Below are positions 21,007 through 28,942 of a DNA stretch of 64,000 bases, piece after piece. The notes under the pieces were generated by a model, which worked only from the letters and a program-made list of their open reading frames with translations, made no database searches and was not told the origin of the DNA. Both the position numbers and the translations under genes were made by a program. The stretch is from Pseudodesulfovibrio aespoeensis Aspo-2 (GTDB taxonomy: Bacteria; Desulfobacterota; Desulfovibrionia; Desulfovibrionales; Desulfovibrionaceae): the NCBI RefSeq assembly GCF_000176915.2, contig NC_014844.1, forward strand, positions 1,364,001 to 1,428,000. The letters run 5' to 3'. Within the stretch, counting starts at the first letter, position 1. Each line of letters opens with the position of its first letter.

Positions 21007-21924
21007 ATGGATATGCACGTCACATTCGGCGGCCTGAGCCTCAGGAATCCGGTCATGACCGCCTCGGGCACCTTTGGCTTCGGCCTGGAATTCGCGCCCT
21101 ATGGCGACCTCACGCGGCTGGGCGGCATCGTGGCCAAGGGCATATCCCTTGCGCCGCGCGAGGGCAATCCCATGCCGCGCATTGCCGAGACGCCGTGCGG
21201 CATGCTCAACGCCATCGGCATCCAGAATCCGGGGGTGGAGCAGTTCATCGCCAAGGCGTTGCCCTCCCTGCCGTGGCGCGAGGTGGCCATCATCGCCAAT
21301 CTCTACGCCTGCGACGCTGCGGAGTTCGGCGAGCTGGCCGGGATGCTGGCCGCCGAGGAGGGTATCGCCGCCCTTGAGGTCAATGTCTCCTGCCCCAACG
21401 TGCGCGAGGGCGGCATCGCCTTTGGCCAGGACCCGGCCCAGATCGCGCGCGTGACCGAGGCGGTCAAAAAAAGGGCCGGGAACAAGCCGGTCATGGTCAA
21501 GCTCTCGCCCAATGTCACGGACATCACGGTCTGCGCCAGGGCTGCAGAGGACGGCGGGGCCGACTGCCTGTCCCTGATCAACACCCTCTCGGGCATGGCC
21601 GTGGACATCCGCAAAAGGCAGCCGCGCATCGCCAACGTCATTGCCGGGCTGTCCGGCCCGGCCATCAAGCCCGTGGCCCTGCGCTGCGTGCATCAGGCGG
21701 TCCGGGCCGTGAGCATCCCGGTGGTGGGCATCGGCGGCATCGCCAGCGCCGAGGACGCCCTGGAGTTCATCCTGGTGGGCGCCCACGCGGTGCAGGTGGG
21801 CACGGCCAATTTCCTGCGGCCCGACTTCGCCTTTGGCCTGGCTGACGAGATGGCGGCCCTGCTGGCCGAGATCGGCGCATCAAGCCTCGACGAGTTCCGC
21901 GGGAGCCTCCAGCTCCCATTGTGA
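21007..21924 (+). CDS. pyrD: dihydroorotate dehydrogenase, catalytic subunit (class 1B)
   Basis: 305 residues. FMN-dependent TIM barrel: NPVMTASGTFGFG at the N-terminus, VNVSCPNVREGG carrying the class-1 active-site Cys, and VVGIGGIASAEDALEFILVGA for phosphate binding. It oxidises dihydroorotate to orotate in pyrimidine synthesis. ATG 21007 is 10 nt after AGGGAG; a longer frame overlapping pyrK is spurious. Class 1B is supported by the adjacent pyrK. Confidence 0.95.
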   Translation: MDMHVTFGGLSLRNPVMTASGTFGFGLEFAPYGDLTRLGGIVAKGISLAPREGNPMPRIAETPCGMLNAIGIQNPGVEQFIAKALPSLPWREVAIIANLYACDAAEFGELAGMLAAEEGIAALEVNVSCPNVREGGIAFGQDPAQIARVTEAVKKRAGNKPVMVKLSPNVTDITVCARAAEDGGADCLSLINTLSGMAVDIRKRQPRIANVIAGLSGPAIKPVALRCVHQAVRAVSIPVVGIGGIASAEDALEFILVGAHAVQVGTANFLRPDFAFGLADEMAALLAEIGASSLDEFRGSLQLPL

Positions 21925-21976
21925 GCCAGCCGGGCCGGACTGTGAGCCCGCCGGGCCGGTTGCGGGAACTTTTCTC

Positions 21977-22005
21977 TTGCCATGGCTGCTCATTTTGGTT
22001 AGTTA
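21977..22005 (+). promoter_or_regulatory. putative tRNA-Ser promoter
   Basis: -35-like TTGCCA (21977-21982), 17-nt spacer, -10-like TAGTTA (22000-22005), ending 15 nt before the mature tRNA. Confidence 0.5.
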
Positions 22006-22020
22006 CTGCCTCTCAAACGC

Positions 22021-22112
22021 GGAGAGGTGTCCGAGTACGGTTTAAGGAGCACGCCTGGAAAGCGTGTTTGGGGGGAACTCCAACGGAGGTTCAAATCCTC
22101 TCCTCTCCGCCA
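22021..22112 (+). tRNA. tRNA-Ser (anticodon GGA)
   Basis: 92 nt including an encoded CCA. Acceptor stem GGAGAGG (22021-22027) pairs with CCTCTCC (22102-22108), followed by discriminator G and CCA. The anticodon arm CACGC-CTGGAAA-GCGTG puts GGA at 22057-22059. A long variable arm (GGGGGGAACTCC region) and a GGTTCAAATCC T-arm confirm a class II serine tRNA. Confidence 0.96.
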
Positions 22113-22120
22113 GATACCAC

Positions 22121-22153
22121 AAGGGCTTACGGTGAAAATCGTAAGCCCTTTTT
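22121..22153 (+). terminator. intrinsic terminator of tRNA-Ser
   Basis: 11-bp stem AAGGGCTTACG (22121-22131) with CGTAAGCCCTT (22140-22150), then more T. A nearly identical hairpin recurs at 23089. Confidence 0.88.
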
Positions 22154-22217
22154 GCGTGTTTTCAGCCGCAACTATTTGGATTTGTTGCAAGATCGTCAAG
22201 CGCCCGAATGGCGCCAC

Positions 22218-22245
22218 TTGACGAGGTACAACTTTGGTGTAGTAT
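22218..22245 (+). promoter_or_regulatory. putative promoter of the solute-binding protein gene
   Basis: TTGACG (22218-22223), 16-nt spacer, TAGTAT (22240-22245), with an overlapping TATATT at 22243. It sits in AT-rich DNA 60 nt before the ATG. Confidence 0.5.
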
Positions 22246-22304
22246 ATTATGTGTGATCGAGATTTCATAAATCTAGGGACTGACCAATAAAACCGAGGGT
22301 TGCT

Positions 22305-23027
22305 ATGAAGTTTGCGATCGTATTCGCTGCCATATTATGCCTTTTTTTCAGTTCACCGGTTGAGGCCAAAGACAAGGTCCTCCGTATCAGCACTTCCTAT
22401 CGAAATCTTCTATCTAATTCTGATTGTTCAGGGATGCTGGATCAGATAGTCACAGAGGCATTTCGAAGAATCGGCATTAAAGTCGAGATCGTTTTTACTA
22501 CCACGAAACGTTCAGTGGTTGAGGTAAATGATGGGTTGTTGGACGGTGAGTTGAATCGCATCGAAGGTATGGAGCAGGGTTTTAACAATTTAGTTCGTGT
22601 TCCTGAACCAAATATGCAGATGCACTTTGTTGCCTTTGCCAAGAGGGATATTCCAATTTCCGATTGGGAGAGCCTCAAAGACTTAAGGATCGGCCTTGTC
22701 AGTGGATGGAAGATATTGGAGCAGAACATCAAGGGTTTTCCCAACGTCACGTACCTGACTGAAATTGCCACCCTGTTTAAAATGCTTGAGATGGATCGGT
22801 TGGATGTAGTTTTGTACTCTCAACTGACTGGGTATGAGGAACTTCATAAGTTGGGGTATGATGACATTCACCATCTTACGCCGCCACTGTGCGTGAATGA
22901 CATGTTTCTCTATCTGCATAAGAGCCACAAAGAAATCGTTGTCCCTGTGGCTGAGGCGTTACGCGAGATGAAGAAGGATGGGACTTATGACAAGATCATC
23001 CAAGAAACGACCGGTCATCTGCACTAA
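22305..23027 (+). CDS. periplasmic substrate-binding protein (family 3-like), low GC
   Basis: 240 residues. The signal peptide MKFAIVFAAILCLFFSSPVEA has a likely cut before KDK. The rest matches a type-2 periplasmic binding fold: RISTSYRN, AFRRIGIKVEIVF, DGELNR, LKDLRIGLVSGWKILEQ, DVVLYSQLTGYEELH. The ligand is unknown and there is no transporter partner; solitary proteins of this kind often act as sensors or in uptake with distant permeases. Base composition is visibly lower in GC than neighbouring genes, and it lies between two copies of the same terminator next to a tRNA, suggesting acquisition. Confidence 0.8.
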   Translation: MKFAIVFAAILCLFFSSPVEAKDKVLRISTSYRNLLSNSDCSGMLDQIVTEAFRRIGIKVEIVFTTTKRSVVEVNDGLLDGELNRIEGMEQGFNNLVRVPEPNMQMHFVAFAKRDIPISDWESLKDLRIGLVSGWKILEQNIKGFPNVTYLTEIATLFKMLEMDRLDVVLYSQLTGYEELHKLGYDDIHHLTPPLCVNDMFLYLHKSHKEIVVPVAEALREMKKDGTYDKIIQETTGHLH

Positions 23028-23088
23028 GGCGGTCGGGTGGTGGAAGTGAAAACTATGGAGCAGCCTCAAGACTGTTGAAACTGCAATA

Positions 23089-23117
23089 GCTTACGGAGAA
23101 AATCGTAAGCCTTTTTT
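23089..23117 (+). terminator. intrinsic terminator, near-copy of the tRNA-Ser terminator
   Basis: Stem GCTTACG (23089-23095) with CGTAAGC (23104-23110), then CTTTTTT. The core differs from 22123-22150 by essentially one base in the loop, making a direct repeat around the low-GC gene. Confidence 0.85.
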
Positions 23118-23147
23118 CGCGTCCCCGCCCAATCCTCGCCAAGCAAC

Positions 23148-23175
23148 AAAAAAAAGCGCGTTCCTGAGAACGCGC
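23148..23175 (-). terminator. intrinsic terminator of the SRP RNA gene
   Basis: On the minus strand GCGCGTTC-TCAG-GAACGCGC (23156-23175) is followed by eight T (23148-23155). It begins 8 nt after the predicted RNA 3' end. Confidence 0.92.
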
Positions 23176-23183
23176 CTTTGAGT

Positions 23184-23269
23184 GGAAGCCGGACACCCGG
23201 CGGCAATCGATACCGCTGCTTCCTTTCGGACCTGACGGGGTTTTCAACGCCGCCGCCGCCCGGCTTCCC
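23184..23269 (-). ncRNA. ffs: signal recognition particle RNA (4.5S type)
   Basis: The minus strand carries the universal SRP tetraloop/Ffh-binding segment GTCAGGTCCGAAAGGAAGCA (apical loop region 23217-23236). The ends pair: GGAAGCCGG (from 23268 down to 23260) with CCGGCTTCC (23192 to 23184). Size and single-hairpin shape fit the small bacterial form that works with Ffh in membrane targeting. A strong terminator follows immediately. The exact 5' end is uncertain by a few bases. Confidence 0.93.
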
Positions 23270-23442
23270 TCTGATCGGGAAAGGACTTCCTACAGTGTCG
23301 GGCCGGGTTCGTCAACCATCGTGTTGGGGCGCGGCAGGGCAAACGCATCACAAATCACAAAATTAGACAATCGCTTTCCCCTCAAGGCCGTAGCCGTTGC
23401 AATGGACGGGTTTGATGGAAAGATTTCGTCCCTTCGGGCCGA

Positions 23443-23474
23443 CTTACTTTTGGACCGGAGCGCCCAAAAGTAAG
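23443..23474. repeat. palindromic intergenic element 1
   Basis: Perfect 11-bp inverted repeat CTTACTTTTGG (23443-23453) / CCAAAAGTAAG (23464-23474) with a 10-nt loop. It has the same layout as the element at 24057. Confidence 0.8.
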
Positions 23475-23673
23475 CAAAAACCGCTCTTTATCCTGTAATC
23501 GGGTCTCCCGCGCCGCGCGCCAGTAACGTCGGCCCGCTGGCGAAACAGTTGTCGGCGTCGAAGACTCCGCCTCCGCCGGGTTTCGCCCGAGACGCGAGCC
23601 AACGAACTGGCGCTGCGACGCTCCCGCCCATTGCCTGTCTGCCGTAAGCAACATCGAAAATGGCGTGACCAGC

Positions 23674-23849
23674 GTGGATACGAAGAAAAGACAAGGATAC
23701 CGAAAGGCTGCCGTTTCTGCCTGCAACCCGAGGAGTGCGCCGTGTGGATACGAAGAAAAGACAAGGATACCGAAAGGCTGCCGTTTCTGCCTGCAATCCG
23801 AGGAGTGCGCCGTGTGGATACGAAGAAAAGACAAGGATACCGAAAGGCT
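23674..23849. repeat. 70-bp tandem repeat, 2.5 copies
   Basis: Unit starts GTGGATACGAAGAAAAGACA at 23674, 23744 and 23814, an exact 70-bp period. Copies 1 and 2 differ at one base (AACCCG versus AATCCG); copy 3 diverges after about 36 bp. The period is not a multiple of three, so the open frames crossing it are not coding. Confidence 0.93.
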
Positions 23850-24056
23850 ATTCGCCTCCCGTACCCGAGGCTCTTCCGGCCTCCGAGTGCCCCAGCCATT
23901 AAGCCTCCTAAGGCCTAGAAGCTGACAAATCGCAAGCTGCGGCTCTTTCGAATCACGGACGGAGCGAAGCGGAGGACTTGATTCGGGAGCAGCGTGATTT
24001 GATCAGCTTCTTGGCCGTGGAGTGCGGCGGCCAAGCACGTAAGCCGAGCTTTTTTT

Positions 24057-24092
24057 GGTTCTTTTTTGGGGCGGCCCAGCCAAAAAAGAACC
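24057..24092. repeat. palindromic intergenic element 2
   Basis: Perfect 13-bp inverted repeat GGTTCTTTTTTGG (24057-24069) / CCAAAAAAGAACC (24080-24092) with a 10-nt GC-rich loop. Related in layout to element 1 at 23443. Confidence 0.8.
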
Positions 24093-24229
24093 CCGCCGGG
24101 AGGGCAATTCTAAACTTGGAGGAGCGACAGCGACGGCTCTTTCTTCCTCTCTTGTTCCCAAAGCAACAGGCAGGAATCAGTTTCACGCGTCGCGTTGACA
24201 AACTGCAAAATTTCATCCACCCATCCGGC

Positions 24230-25159
24230 ATGAAACCCGACGCCATCCCCGCCTTCATCGAGCGCTTCTTCATCCCCATCACCGCCACCCTGTGCGCCAT
24301 CGCCCTGGCGCATCCGCCGTCCTTCACCTGGATCAAGCCGCATATCCCGCTGTTTCTGGGCGTGATCATGTTCGGCATGGGGCTGACCCTGGAGTTCGGC
24401 GATTTTCGCAATATCCTCGGCAAGTGGCGGCTGGTTGGGTTCGGGGTGTTCATGCAGTACGCGATCATGCCCGTGCTGGCCGTGGGCATTTCCTCTGCGC
24501 TCCGGCTGCCGCCCGAGGCCACGGTGGGCATGGTCCTGGTGGGGGCCTGTCCCGGCGGCACGGCCTCCAACGTGGTGGCCTATCTTGCCCGTGCCAACGT
24601 GCCCCTGTCCGTGACCCTGACCCTGGCCTCCACCTGTCTGGCCCCGGTCCTGACGCCCGCCATCGTCTACCTGATCCTGGAGCAGAAGGTGGAGATGGAC
24701 TTCTGGGGCATGGTCGCCTCGGTCTTCTGGATCGTGGTCTTCCCGCTGGTGGACGGGCTTATCCTGCGCCGCCTGCTGCGCCGCTGGCTGGAGCCGTTTC
24801 TCCGGTATTTTCCCTCCCTGTCCATCCTGGTCATCGCCATGCTCATCGCCTGCATCATCGGGCTGAACCAGACCACCTTGCTGGCCCTGCCGGCCCTGGT
24901 CTTCGTGGCCGTGGTCCTGCACAACGGGCTGGGGCTGGCCGCAGGCTATTCCCTGGCCCGGCTGGCCCGGTGCTCCCGCCGCGACGCCCGGACCCTGGCC
25001 ATCGAGGTGGGCATGCAGAACTCCGGGCTGGGCGTGGCCTTGGCCGTGGCCCACTTCGGCGCGGCCAGCGCATTGCCGGGCGCGTTGTTCAGCCTGTGGC
25101 ACAACATCTCCGGCGTGTTCCTGGCACGACGGTGGCGCGCAAACAACGACTCCGAGTAA
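24230..25159 (+). CDS. bile acid:sodium symporter family transporter
   Basis: 309 residues from ATG 24230, mostly hydrophobic with about 9-10 membrane spans. Family motifs are FLGVIMFGMGLTLEF, the crossover segment GACPGGTASNVVAYLA, and EVGMQNSGLGVALA. These Na+-coupled inner-membrane carriers move organic anions; the substrate here is unknown. No Shine-Dalgarno sequence is evident before the ATG and the in-frame upstream extension runs through palindrome 2, so the start is the weakest part of the call. Confidence 0.88.
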   Translation: MKPDAIPAFIERFFIPITATLCAIALAHPPSFTWIKPHIPLFLGVIMFGMGLTLEFGDFRNILGKWRLVGFGVFMQYAIMPVLAVGISSALRLPPEATVGMVLVGACPGGTASNVVAYLARANVPLSVTLTLASTCLAPVLTPAIVYLILEQKVEMDFWGMVASVFWIVVFPLVDGLILRRLLRRWLEPFLRYFPSLSILVIAMLIACIIGLNQTTLLALPALVFVAVVLHNGLGLAAGYSLARLARCSRRDARTLAIEVGMQNSGLGVALAVAHFGAASALPGALFSLWHNISGVFLARRWRANNDSE

Positions 25160-25187
25160 CCCGGTGCGAAAAGATGCGGCTTCCGCC

Positions 25188-25215
25188 TTGACTTGTGTTA
25201 CGCTTTTGGTATCAG
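25188..25215 (+). promoter_or_regulatory. putative promoter of the NikK-like gene
   Basis: TTGACT (25188-25193), 16-nt spacer, TATCAG (25210-25215), about 60 nt before the ATG. A lone GTGTTAC in the spacer resembles a NikR half-site but has no partner. Confidence 0.45.
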
Positions 25216-25274
25216 TATGCATTGCTGCTGACGAAACGTAATTCAATATCTCTAGACGCGGGAGGTTCGGACTG

Positions 25275-26021
25275 ATGAAGATACGGATGACGATTGTGAC
25301 CACGGCTGCGGCGCTCCTGATGGCGAGCGCGGCGTTTGCGCATTTCGGCATGCTCATCCCTGACACCGACGAGCTGAGCCAGGACAAGAGGACGGTCAAC
25401 CTGACCCTGTCCTTCTCCCATCCCTTTGAGATGGTGGGCATGGAGCTTGAGAAGCCCGCGGCCTTCTTCGTGGTGGCCAACGGCGAGGCGAAGACCGACC
25501 TGCTCGGCACCCTCAAGCCGGCCAAGGTCATGGATCATACCGCCTGGACCGTTGCATACACCCCGCGCGAGCCAGGCCTATACGCCTTTGTCTTTGATCC
25601 GGTCCCCTACAAGGAGGACGCGGAGAACAACTACATCCGCCACATCACCAAGGTGGTCATCGACGCCTACGGCGAGGGCGAGGGATGGAACAAGCCCCTG
25701 GGCCTGAAGACCGAGATCGTCCCGCTGACCCGGCCCTTTGGCAACTATGCGGGCAACGTCTTCCAGGGCGTGGTCATGCTCGACGGCAAGCCCGCCCCGT
25801 ACACCCGCGTCGAGGTCGAGTTCTACAACCAGGACGGCAAGCGGACCGCGCCCAACGAGCGCATGATCACCCAGGAAGTGGTGGCCGACGGCAACGGCGT
25901 GTTCACCTTTGCCTGCCCGTGGAAGGGGTGGTGGGGATTTGCCGGACTCAACGCCGACTCCGCACCCTACCAGGGCCGCGAGCTGGAGCTTGGCGCGGTC
26001 ATCTGGGTCAACATGCAATAA
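25275..26021 (+). CDS. DUF4198 periplasmic protein, NikK-like
   Basis: 248 residues. The signal peptide ends MASAAFA, leaving a mature N-terminus HFGMLIPD, the His-first start typical of DUF4198 proteins associated with nickel/cobalt ECF transporters (NikK). The rest is beta-rich with an Ig-like/transthyretin-like C-terminal part (FQGVVMLDGKPAPYTRVEVEF). A role in periplasmic Ni/Co delivery is inferred. cbiO/cbiQ-type genes lie 2.2 kb downstream but a CbiM/NikM substrate subunit is missing. AGGAGG-like GGGAGG precedes the ATG by ~8 nt. Confidence 0.82.
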   Translation: MKIRMTIVTTAAALLMASAAFAHFGMLIPDTDELSQDKRTVNLTLSFSHPFEMVGMELEKPAAFFVVANGEAKTDLLGTLKPAKVMDHTAWTVAYTPREPGLYAFVFDPVPYKEDAENNYIRHITKVVIDAYGEGEGWNKPLGLKTEIVPLTRPFGNYAGNVFQGVVMLDGKPAPYTRVEVEFYNQDGKRTAPNERMITQEVVADGNGVFTFACPWKGWWGFAGLNADSAPYQGRELELGAVIWVNMQ

Positions 26022-26066
26022 TTCTGAGTTTTCGACATGGTGAGAGGAATCACCTCCCTTTCACGG

Positions 26067-26095
26067 AGCCCTGGTGAGCGATCACCGGGGCTTTT
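26067..26095 (+). terminator. intrinsic terminator
   Basis: AGCCCTGGTGA (26067-26077) pairs with TCACCGGGGCT (26082-26092) with one G.T-type mismatch position and a GCGA loop, followed by a short TTT. It ends the NikK-like transcript. Confidence 0.75.
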
Positions 26096-26118
26096 CCGTT
26101 TCCTGGCTGGGAGCTGGC

Positions 26119-26562
26119 TCAGAGGCTGCCGTGGCGGGGCTTGGCCCGATCCTGCGCGCGCATCAGTTCAAGGATGGGGGTGATGACCTCATCGGGGAAC
26201 GCGCCGGTCATGGCCCCGAAAAACGCGCCGACCATGGAGCCGACAACGAGATTCGCGCCGCTGGCGCTGTCGGCCAGCTGGACCAGGGTGCCGAGAAAGG
26301 CTCCCATGAACGCGCCCATGACCCAGCCGTCGTGGTTGATGCAGCGGTAGGGGGGGAGTCCGCGCAGGGTGCGTCCCAGGTCTTTCAGGAAAAATCCGGT
26401 GAATCCGCCGAGGAAGGCGGCCACCAGGGTCAGGGCCATGCCCGGAAACCCGGTGTGCAGGGTGAACCCATAGCGGAGCGACCCTTCGCCAATGCCCGCG
26501 AGGCAGCCGACGGCCAGCAGGCCGTGAAAGTTCTTTTCCTTGATGTCCAGTTTCGAGAGCAT
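26119..26562 (-). CDS. small glycine-rich membrane protein, unknown
   Basis: 147 residues from the ATG at 26562, with AAGGA 7 nt upstream. Several hydrophobic, Gly/Ala-rich segments (LLAVGCLAGIGEGSLRYGF, GMALTLVAAFLGGFTGFFL, GWVMGAFMGAFLGTLVQLA, LVVGSMVGAFFGAMTGAF) suggest three to four spans with repeated GxxxG packing. No family recognised. It is convergent with the NikK-like gene and divergent from the FadL-like gene. A longer frame to 26775 has no ribosome site. Confidence 0.65.
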   Translation of the reverse strand: MLSKLDIKEKNFHGLLAVGCLAGIGEGSLRYGFTLHTGFPGMALTLVAAFLGGFTGFFLKDLGRTLRGLPPYRCINHDGWVMGAFMGAFLGTLVQLADSASGANLVVGSMVGAFFGAMTGAFPDEVITPILELMRAQDRAKPRHGSL

Positions 26563-26694
26563 GGGGCGTCCTTGCTGGTCGGGCAGCTTTTTCCTGTTCC
26601 CAAACAGGATGCCAGAATCATGCCCGGCTGCTCTGTTGGTTCTGTGACAACAGTCTGTTGCGTGCGCATTTGGTCGGCTGATGGTCAGTTTTTG

Positions 26695-26723
26695 TTGTAC
26701 ATTGAGTGACGGTTTGGTTATAA
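26695..26723 (+). promoter_or_regulatory. putative fadL-like gene promoter
   Basis: TTGTAC (26695-26700), 17-nt spacer, TTATAA (26718-26723). It would give a leader of about 125 nt before ATG 26855. Confidence 0.5.
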
Positions 26724-26854
26724 AAACACGCTTTGTGCAAAAAGTAACAGACCTGATGGTTCCGGGGCGGGGCAACCCGCCGCATCTGGGAGGGTGCCGG
26801 ATTCATCAGGCCAGACAGTCGCCGCGCACGCTGCGACACCGTCAAGGGGGAAGG

Positions 26855-28048
26855 ATGAAACGTGCAGTTATTGCAGTTTTCTGCAGTCTTTTCGTATGTC
26901 TTCTGGCAACGGCCTCCAGCGTCCATGCTGGTGGTTTCGCATTGTATGAGTGGAGCAACCGCGGTGTTGCCATGGCCACTACCGGGTATGCCATTGCCGG
27001 AGACGCTTCGGTCATCGCCACCAACCCGGCGCTCATGACCAAGCTGGAAGGGTCCCACGCCCTGGCCGGTGCCGTGCTCATCTCGCCGCAGTCCACGGTG
27101 GTGGTTGATGGTCACAAGAACAAGACCAAGGCCAACATCTACACCGTGCCCCACGCCTACTACACCCGCCAGATGGAATCCAACGAGAACGTCTGGTTCG
27201 GCGTTGGCATGTTCACCCGGTTCGGCCTGGGCACCCATTACCAGGATGACTGGACCGGCAAGGCTAAGTTGCAGTACGTGGACCTGACCTCCGTCTCGCT
27301 CAACCCCAACATGGCCTTCAAGTTCTCTGACGATTTCTCGGCAGCGGTTGGAGTCGAGGTTCTCAAGGGCGGCATCAAGCTGCAACGGAATATTGCAGGC
27401 AATATTTTCAGCGCCAACACCGAAGGCTACGCCGTGGGCGGGAATATCGGCCTGCACTACGATATTGACGACCAGTGGGCCGCCGGCCTGACATGGCGCG
27501 CGCCCATGCACATGGTCACCGAAGGGTCCGGTCAATCCAATACGGCTTCTTCGGCGACCAGCGGACAGACCATCGAGGCGACCCTGCCGGGCAGCTACAC
27601 TCTGGGCATCGGCTATCAGCCCCTGGACAACTGGTCCTGGGAATTCGACGTGGTCCACACCCGGTGGGATTCCGTGGACGCCATGGATTACAGTGGCATC
27701 CTTGTCGCCAGCGACCAACTCCATTACAAGAATACCTGGCGGTTCCAGGTGGGCACCGAGTACTGGGCCACGGACTGGTTCGCCATGCGGTTCGGTTATG
27801 CCTACGACCAGACGCCCACCAGGGCGGGCTATTCGTCCTTCATGCTGCCGTGCAACGACCGCCAGCTCTTTTCCACCGGCCTTGGCCTCAAGGGAGACAA
27901 GTGGACGCTTGATTGGTCCTTCATGTATGTGAAGGCCAAGGAACGCCATGGGCTTGGGATATCCAACCCGCTGGGCGGTTCCTACAGTGTTGACTTCAAG
28001 GACGGCAAGACGTGGATAACAGGCCTGTCCGTGGGGTACGATTTCTAG
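26855..28048 (+). CDS. OmpP1/FadL-family outer-membrane transport protein
   Basis: 397 residues. Signal peptide MKRAVIAVFCSLFVCLLATASSVHA, then mature GGFALYEWSNRGVAMATTG, the plug-like FadL N-terminus; IAGDASVIATNPALMT is also a family signature. The remainder is amphipathic beta-barrel ending in aromatic Phe (VGYDF), as outer-membrane proteins do. It likely imports hydrophobic compounds such as fatty acids or aromatics. AAGG directly precedes ATG and a GGGGG run lies just upstream. Followed by a clear terminator. Confidence 0.9.
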   Translation: MKRAVIAVFCSLFVCLLATASSVHAGGFALYEWSNRGVAMATTGYAIAGDASVIATNPALMTKLEGSHALAGAVLISPQSTVVVDGHKNKTKANIYTVPHAYYTRQMESNENVWFGVGMFTRFGLGTHYQDDWTGKAKLQYVDLTSVSLNPNMAFKFSDDFSAAVGVEVLKGGIKLQRNIAGNIFSANTEGYAVGGNIGLHYDIDDQWAAGLTWRAPMHMVTEGSGQSNTASSATSGQTIEATLPGSYTLGIGYQPLDNWSWEFDVVHTRWDSVDAMDYSGILVASDQLHYKNTWRFQVGTEYWATDWFAMRFGYAYDQTPTRAGYSSFMLPCNDRQLFSTGLGLKGDKWTLDWSFMYVKAKERHGLGISNPLGGSYSVDFKDGKTWITGLSVGYDF

Positions 28049-28074
28049 TTCCTCCCCAATTCCTGTCCGTCATG

Positions 28075-28100
28075 AGCCCCTGCCCGCGCAGGGGCTTTTT
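28075..28100 (+). terminator. intrinsic terminator
   Basis: GCCCCTG (28076-28082) with CAGGGGC (28089-28095), 6-nt loop, then TTTTT. Ends the fadL-like transcript. Confidence 0.88.
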
Positions 28101-28201
28101 CTTTGGCCGAGGCGGCTGCGGGTTGACAGCTCGCGGTCGTGTGGTGAAGGGTGGGTCCGGTCCGGATTCGGGCCGACACTCACGGGCCACAAGGAGCTGC
28201 C

Positions 28202-28942
28202 ATGATTCGCGTGACCGATCTTGAATACGCCTATCCCGGAGGGCAGGGCGCACTTGTGTCGGTGTCCCTGTCCACCGGGCCTGGGCGGCTTGTCGGGCTG
28301 GTGGGTGCCAACGGCAGCGGCAAGTCCACTCTCATGGCGCTCATGGCTGGATTGTACACCCCTACGGGCGGCACGGTCACGGTGGGCGGCCATGTCAGTC
28401 CGGGCGAGACCAGGGCCATTCGCGGGTTGTGTCGGCTGGTCATGCAGGACGCGGACCTCCAGATGCTCGGAGCCACGGTGGAGGAGGACCTGTTGCTGGG
28501 TCGCCAGCATACTGCCGGGACCGTGAGCCGGGCCAGGGAGCTGGCAGCGCGGCTTCATCTGCTGGACGCCTGGGAGCGTCCGGTCCAGACCCTGTCCTGG
28601 GGCATGAAGCGCAAGGTCTGTCTGGCCGCTGCCCTGCTCGACGATCCCAAAGTCCTGCTCCTTGACGAGCCGTTTAGCGGCCTCGATTACCCCGGCATGC
28701 GCGAGATGCGCAAGTTGCTGGTGGAAAACCGCGAGGCCGGGCTGACCCAGATCGTGTCGTCCCATGATCTGGAATGTTTCGTGGACATCGTGGATGAACT
28801 GGCCGTGCTCGATGCGGGCAGGCTGGCTCTGGCCGGGCCGCCGCAGGACGTGCTGGGCCAGGTGCGGGAACACGGCGTGCGTCCGCCCTGCTCGTGGAAT
28901 GCGGGCCAGGGCGTCAGGCCGTGGGAGGGCGGGGAGCGATGA
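28202..28942 (+). CDS. ECF-type ABC transporter ATP-binding protein (CbiO/NikO-like)
   Basis: 246 residues. Walker A GANGSGKST, Walker B VLLLDEPFSGLD, and switch His in VSSHDLE. The signature motif is degenerate (LSWGMKRK in place of LSGGQ). The AYPGGQGALVSVSL start is typical of energy-coupling-factor ATPases. AAGGAG lies about 6 nt before the ATG. The stop overlaps the start of the T-component (ATGA). The substrate is unproven; cobalt or nickel is suggested by the NikK-like gene nearby. Confidence 0.88.
   Translation: MIRVTDLEYAYPGGQGALVSVSLSTGPGRLVGLVGANGSGKSTLMALMAGLYTPTGGTVTVGGHVSPGETRAIRGLCRLVMQDADLQMLGATVEEDLLLGRQHTAGTVSRARELAARLHLLDAWERPVQTLSWGMKRKVCLAAALLDDPKVLLLDEPFSGLDYPGMREMRKLLVENREAGLTQIVSSHDLECFVDIVDELAVLDAGRLALAGPPQDVLGQVREHGVRPPCSWNAGQGVRPWEGGER

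Larger units (their letters stand above)
23270..24229. other. 960-bp gene-free region
   Basis: From the SRP RNA 5' end to the transporter start there is no convincing gene. It holds two palindromic elements, the 70-bp tandem repeat and possible SRP RNA promoter sequence (minus-strand TTGACG near 23312). Open frames here change reading with each repeat and lack start signals. Confidence 0.7.

Noticed and set aside
23674-23849. possible CRISPR array
   Set aside because: Units are adjacent 70-bp copies with no unique spacers; no cas genes.
23378-23925. short open frames with repeated FRYPCLFFVST-like peptides
   Set aside because: They are translations of the 70-bp tandem repeat in three frames; the period is not a multiple of 3.
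25195-25201. NikR-like half-site GTGTTAC before the NikK-like gene
   Set aside because: No matching GTAACAC half at the expected distance.
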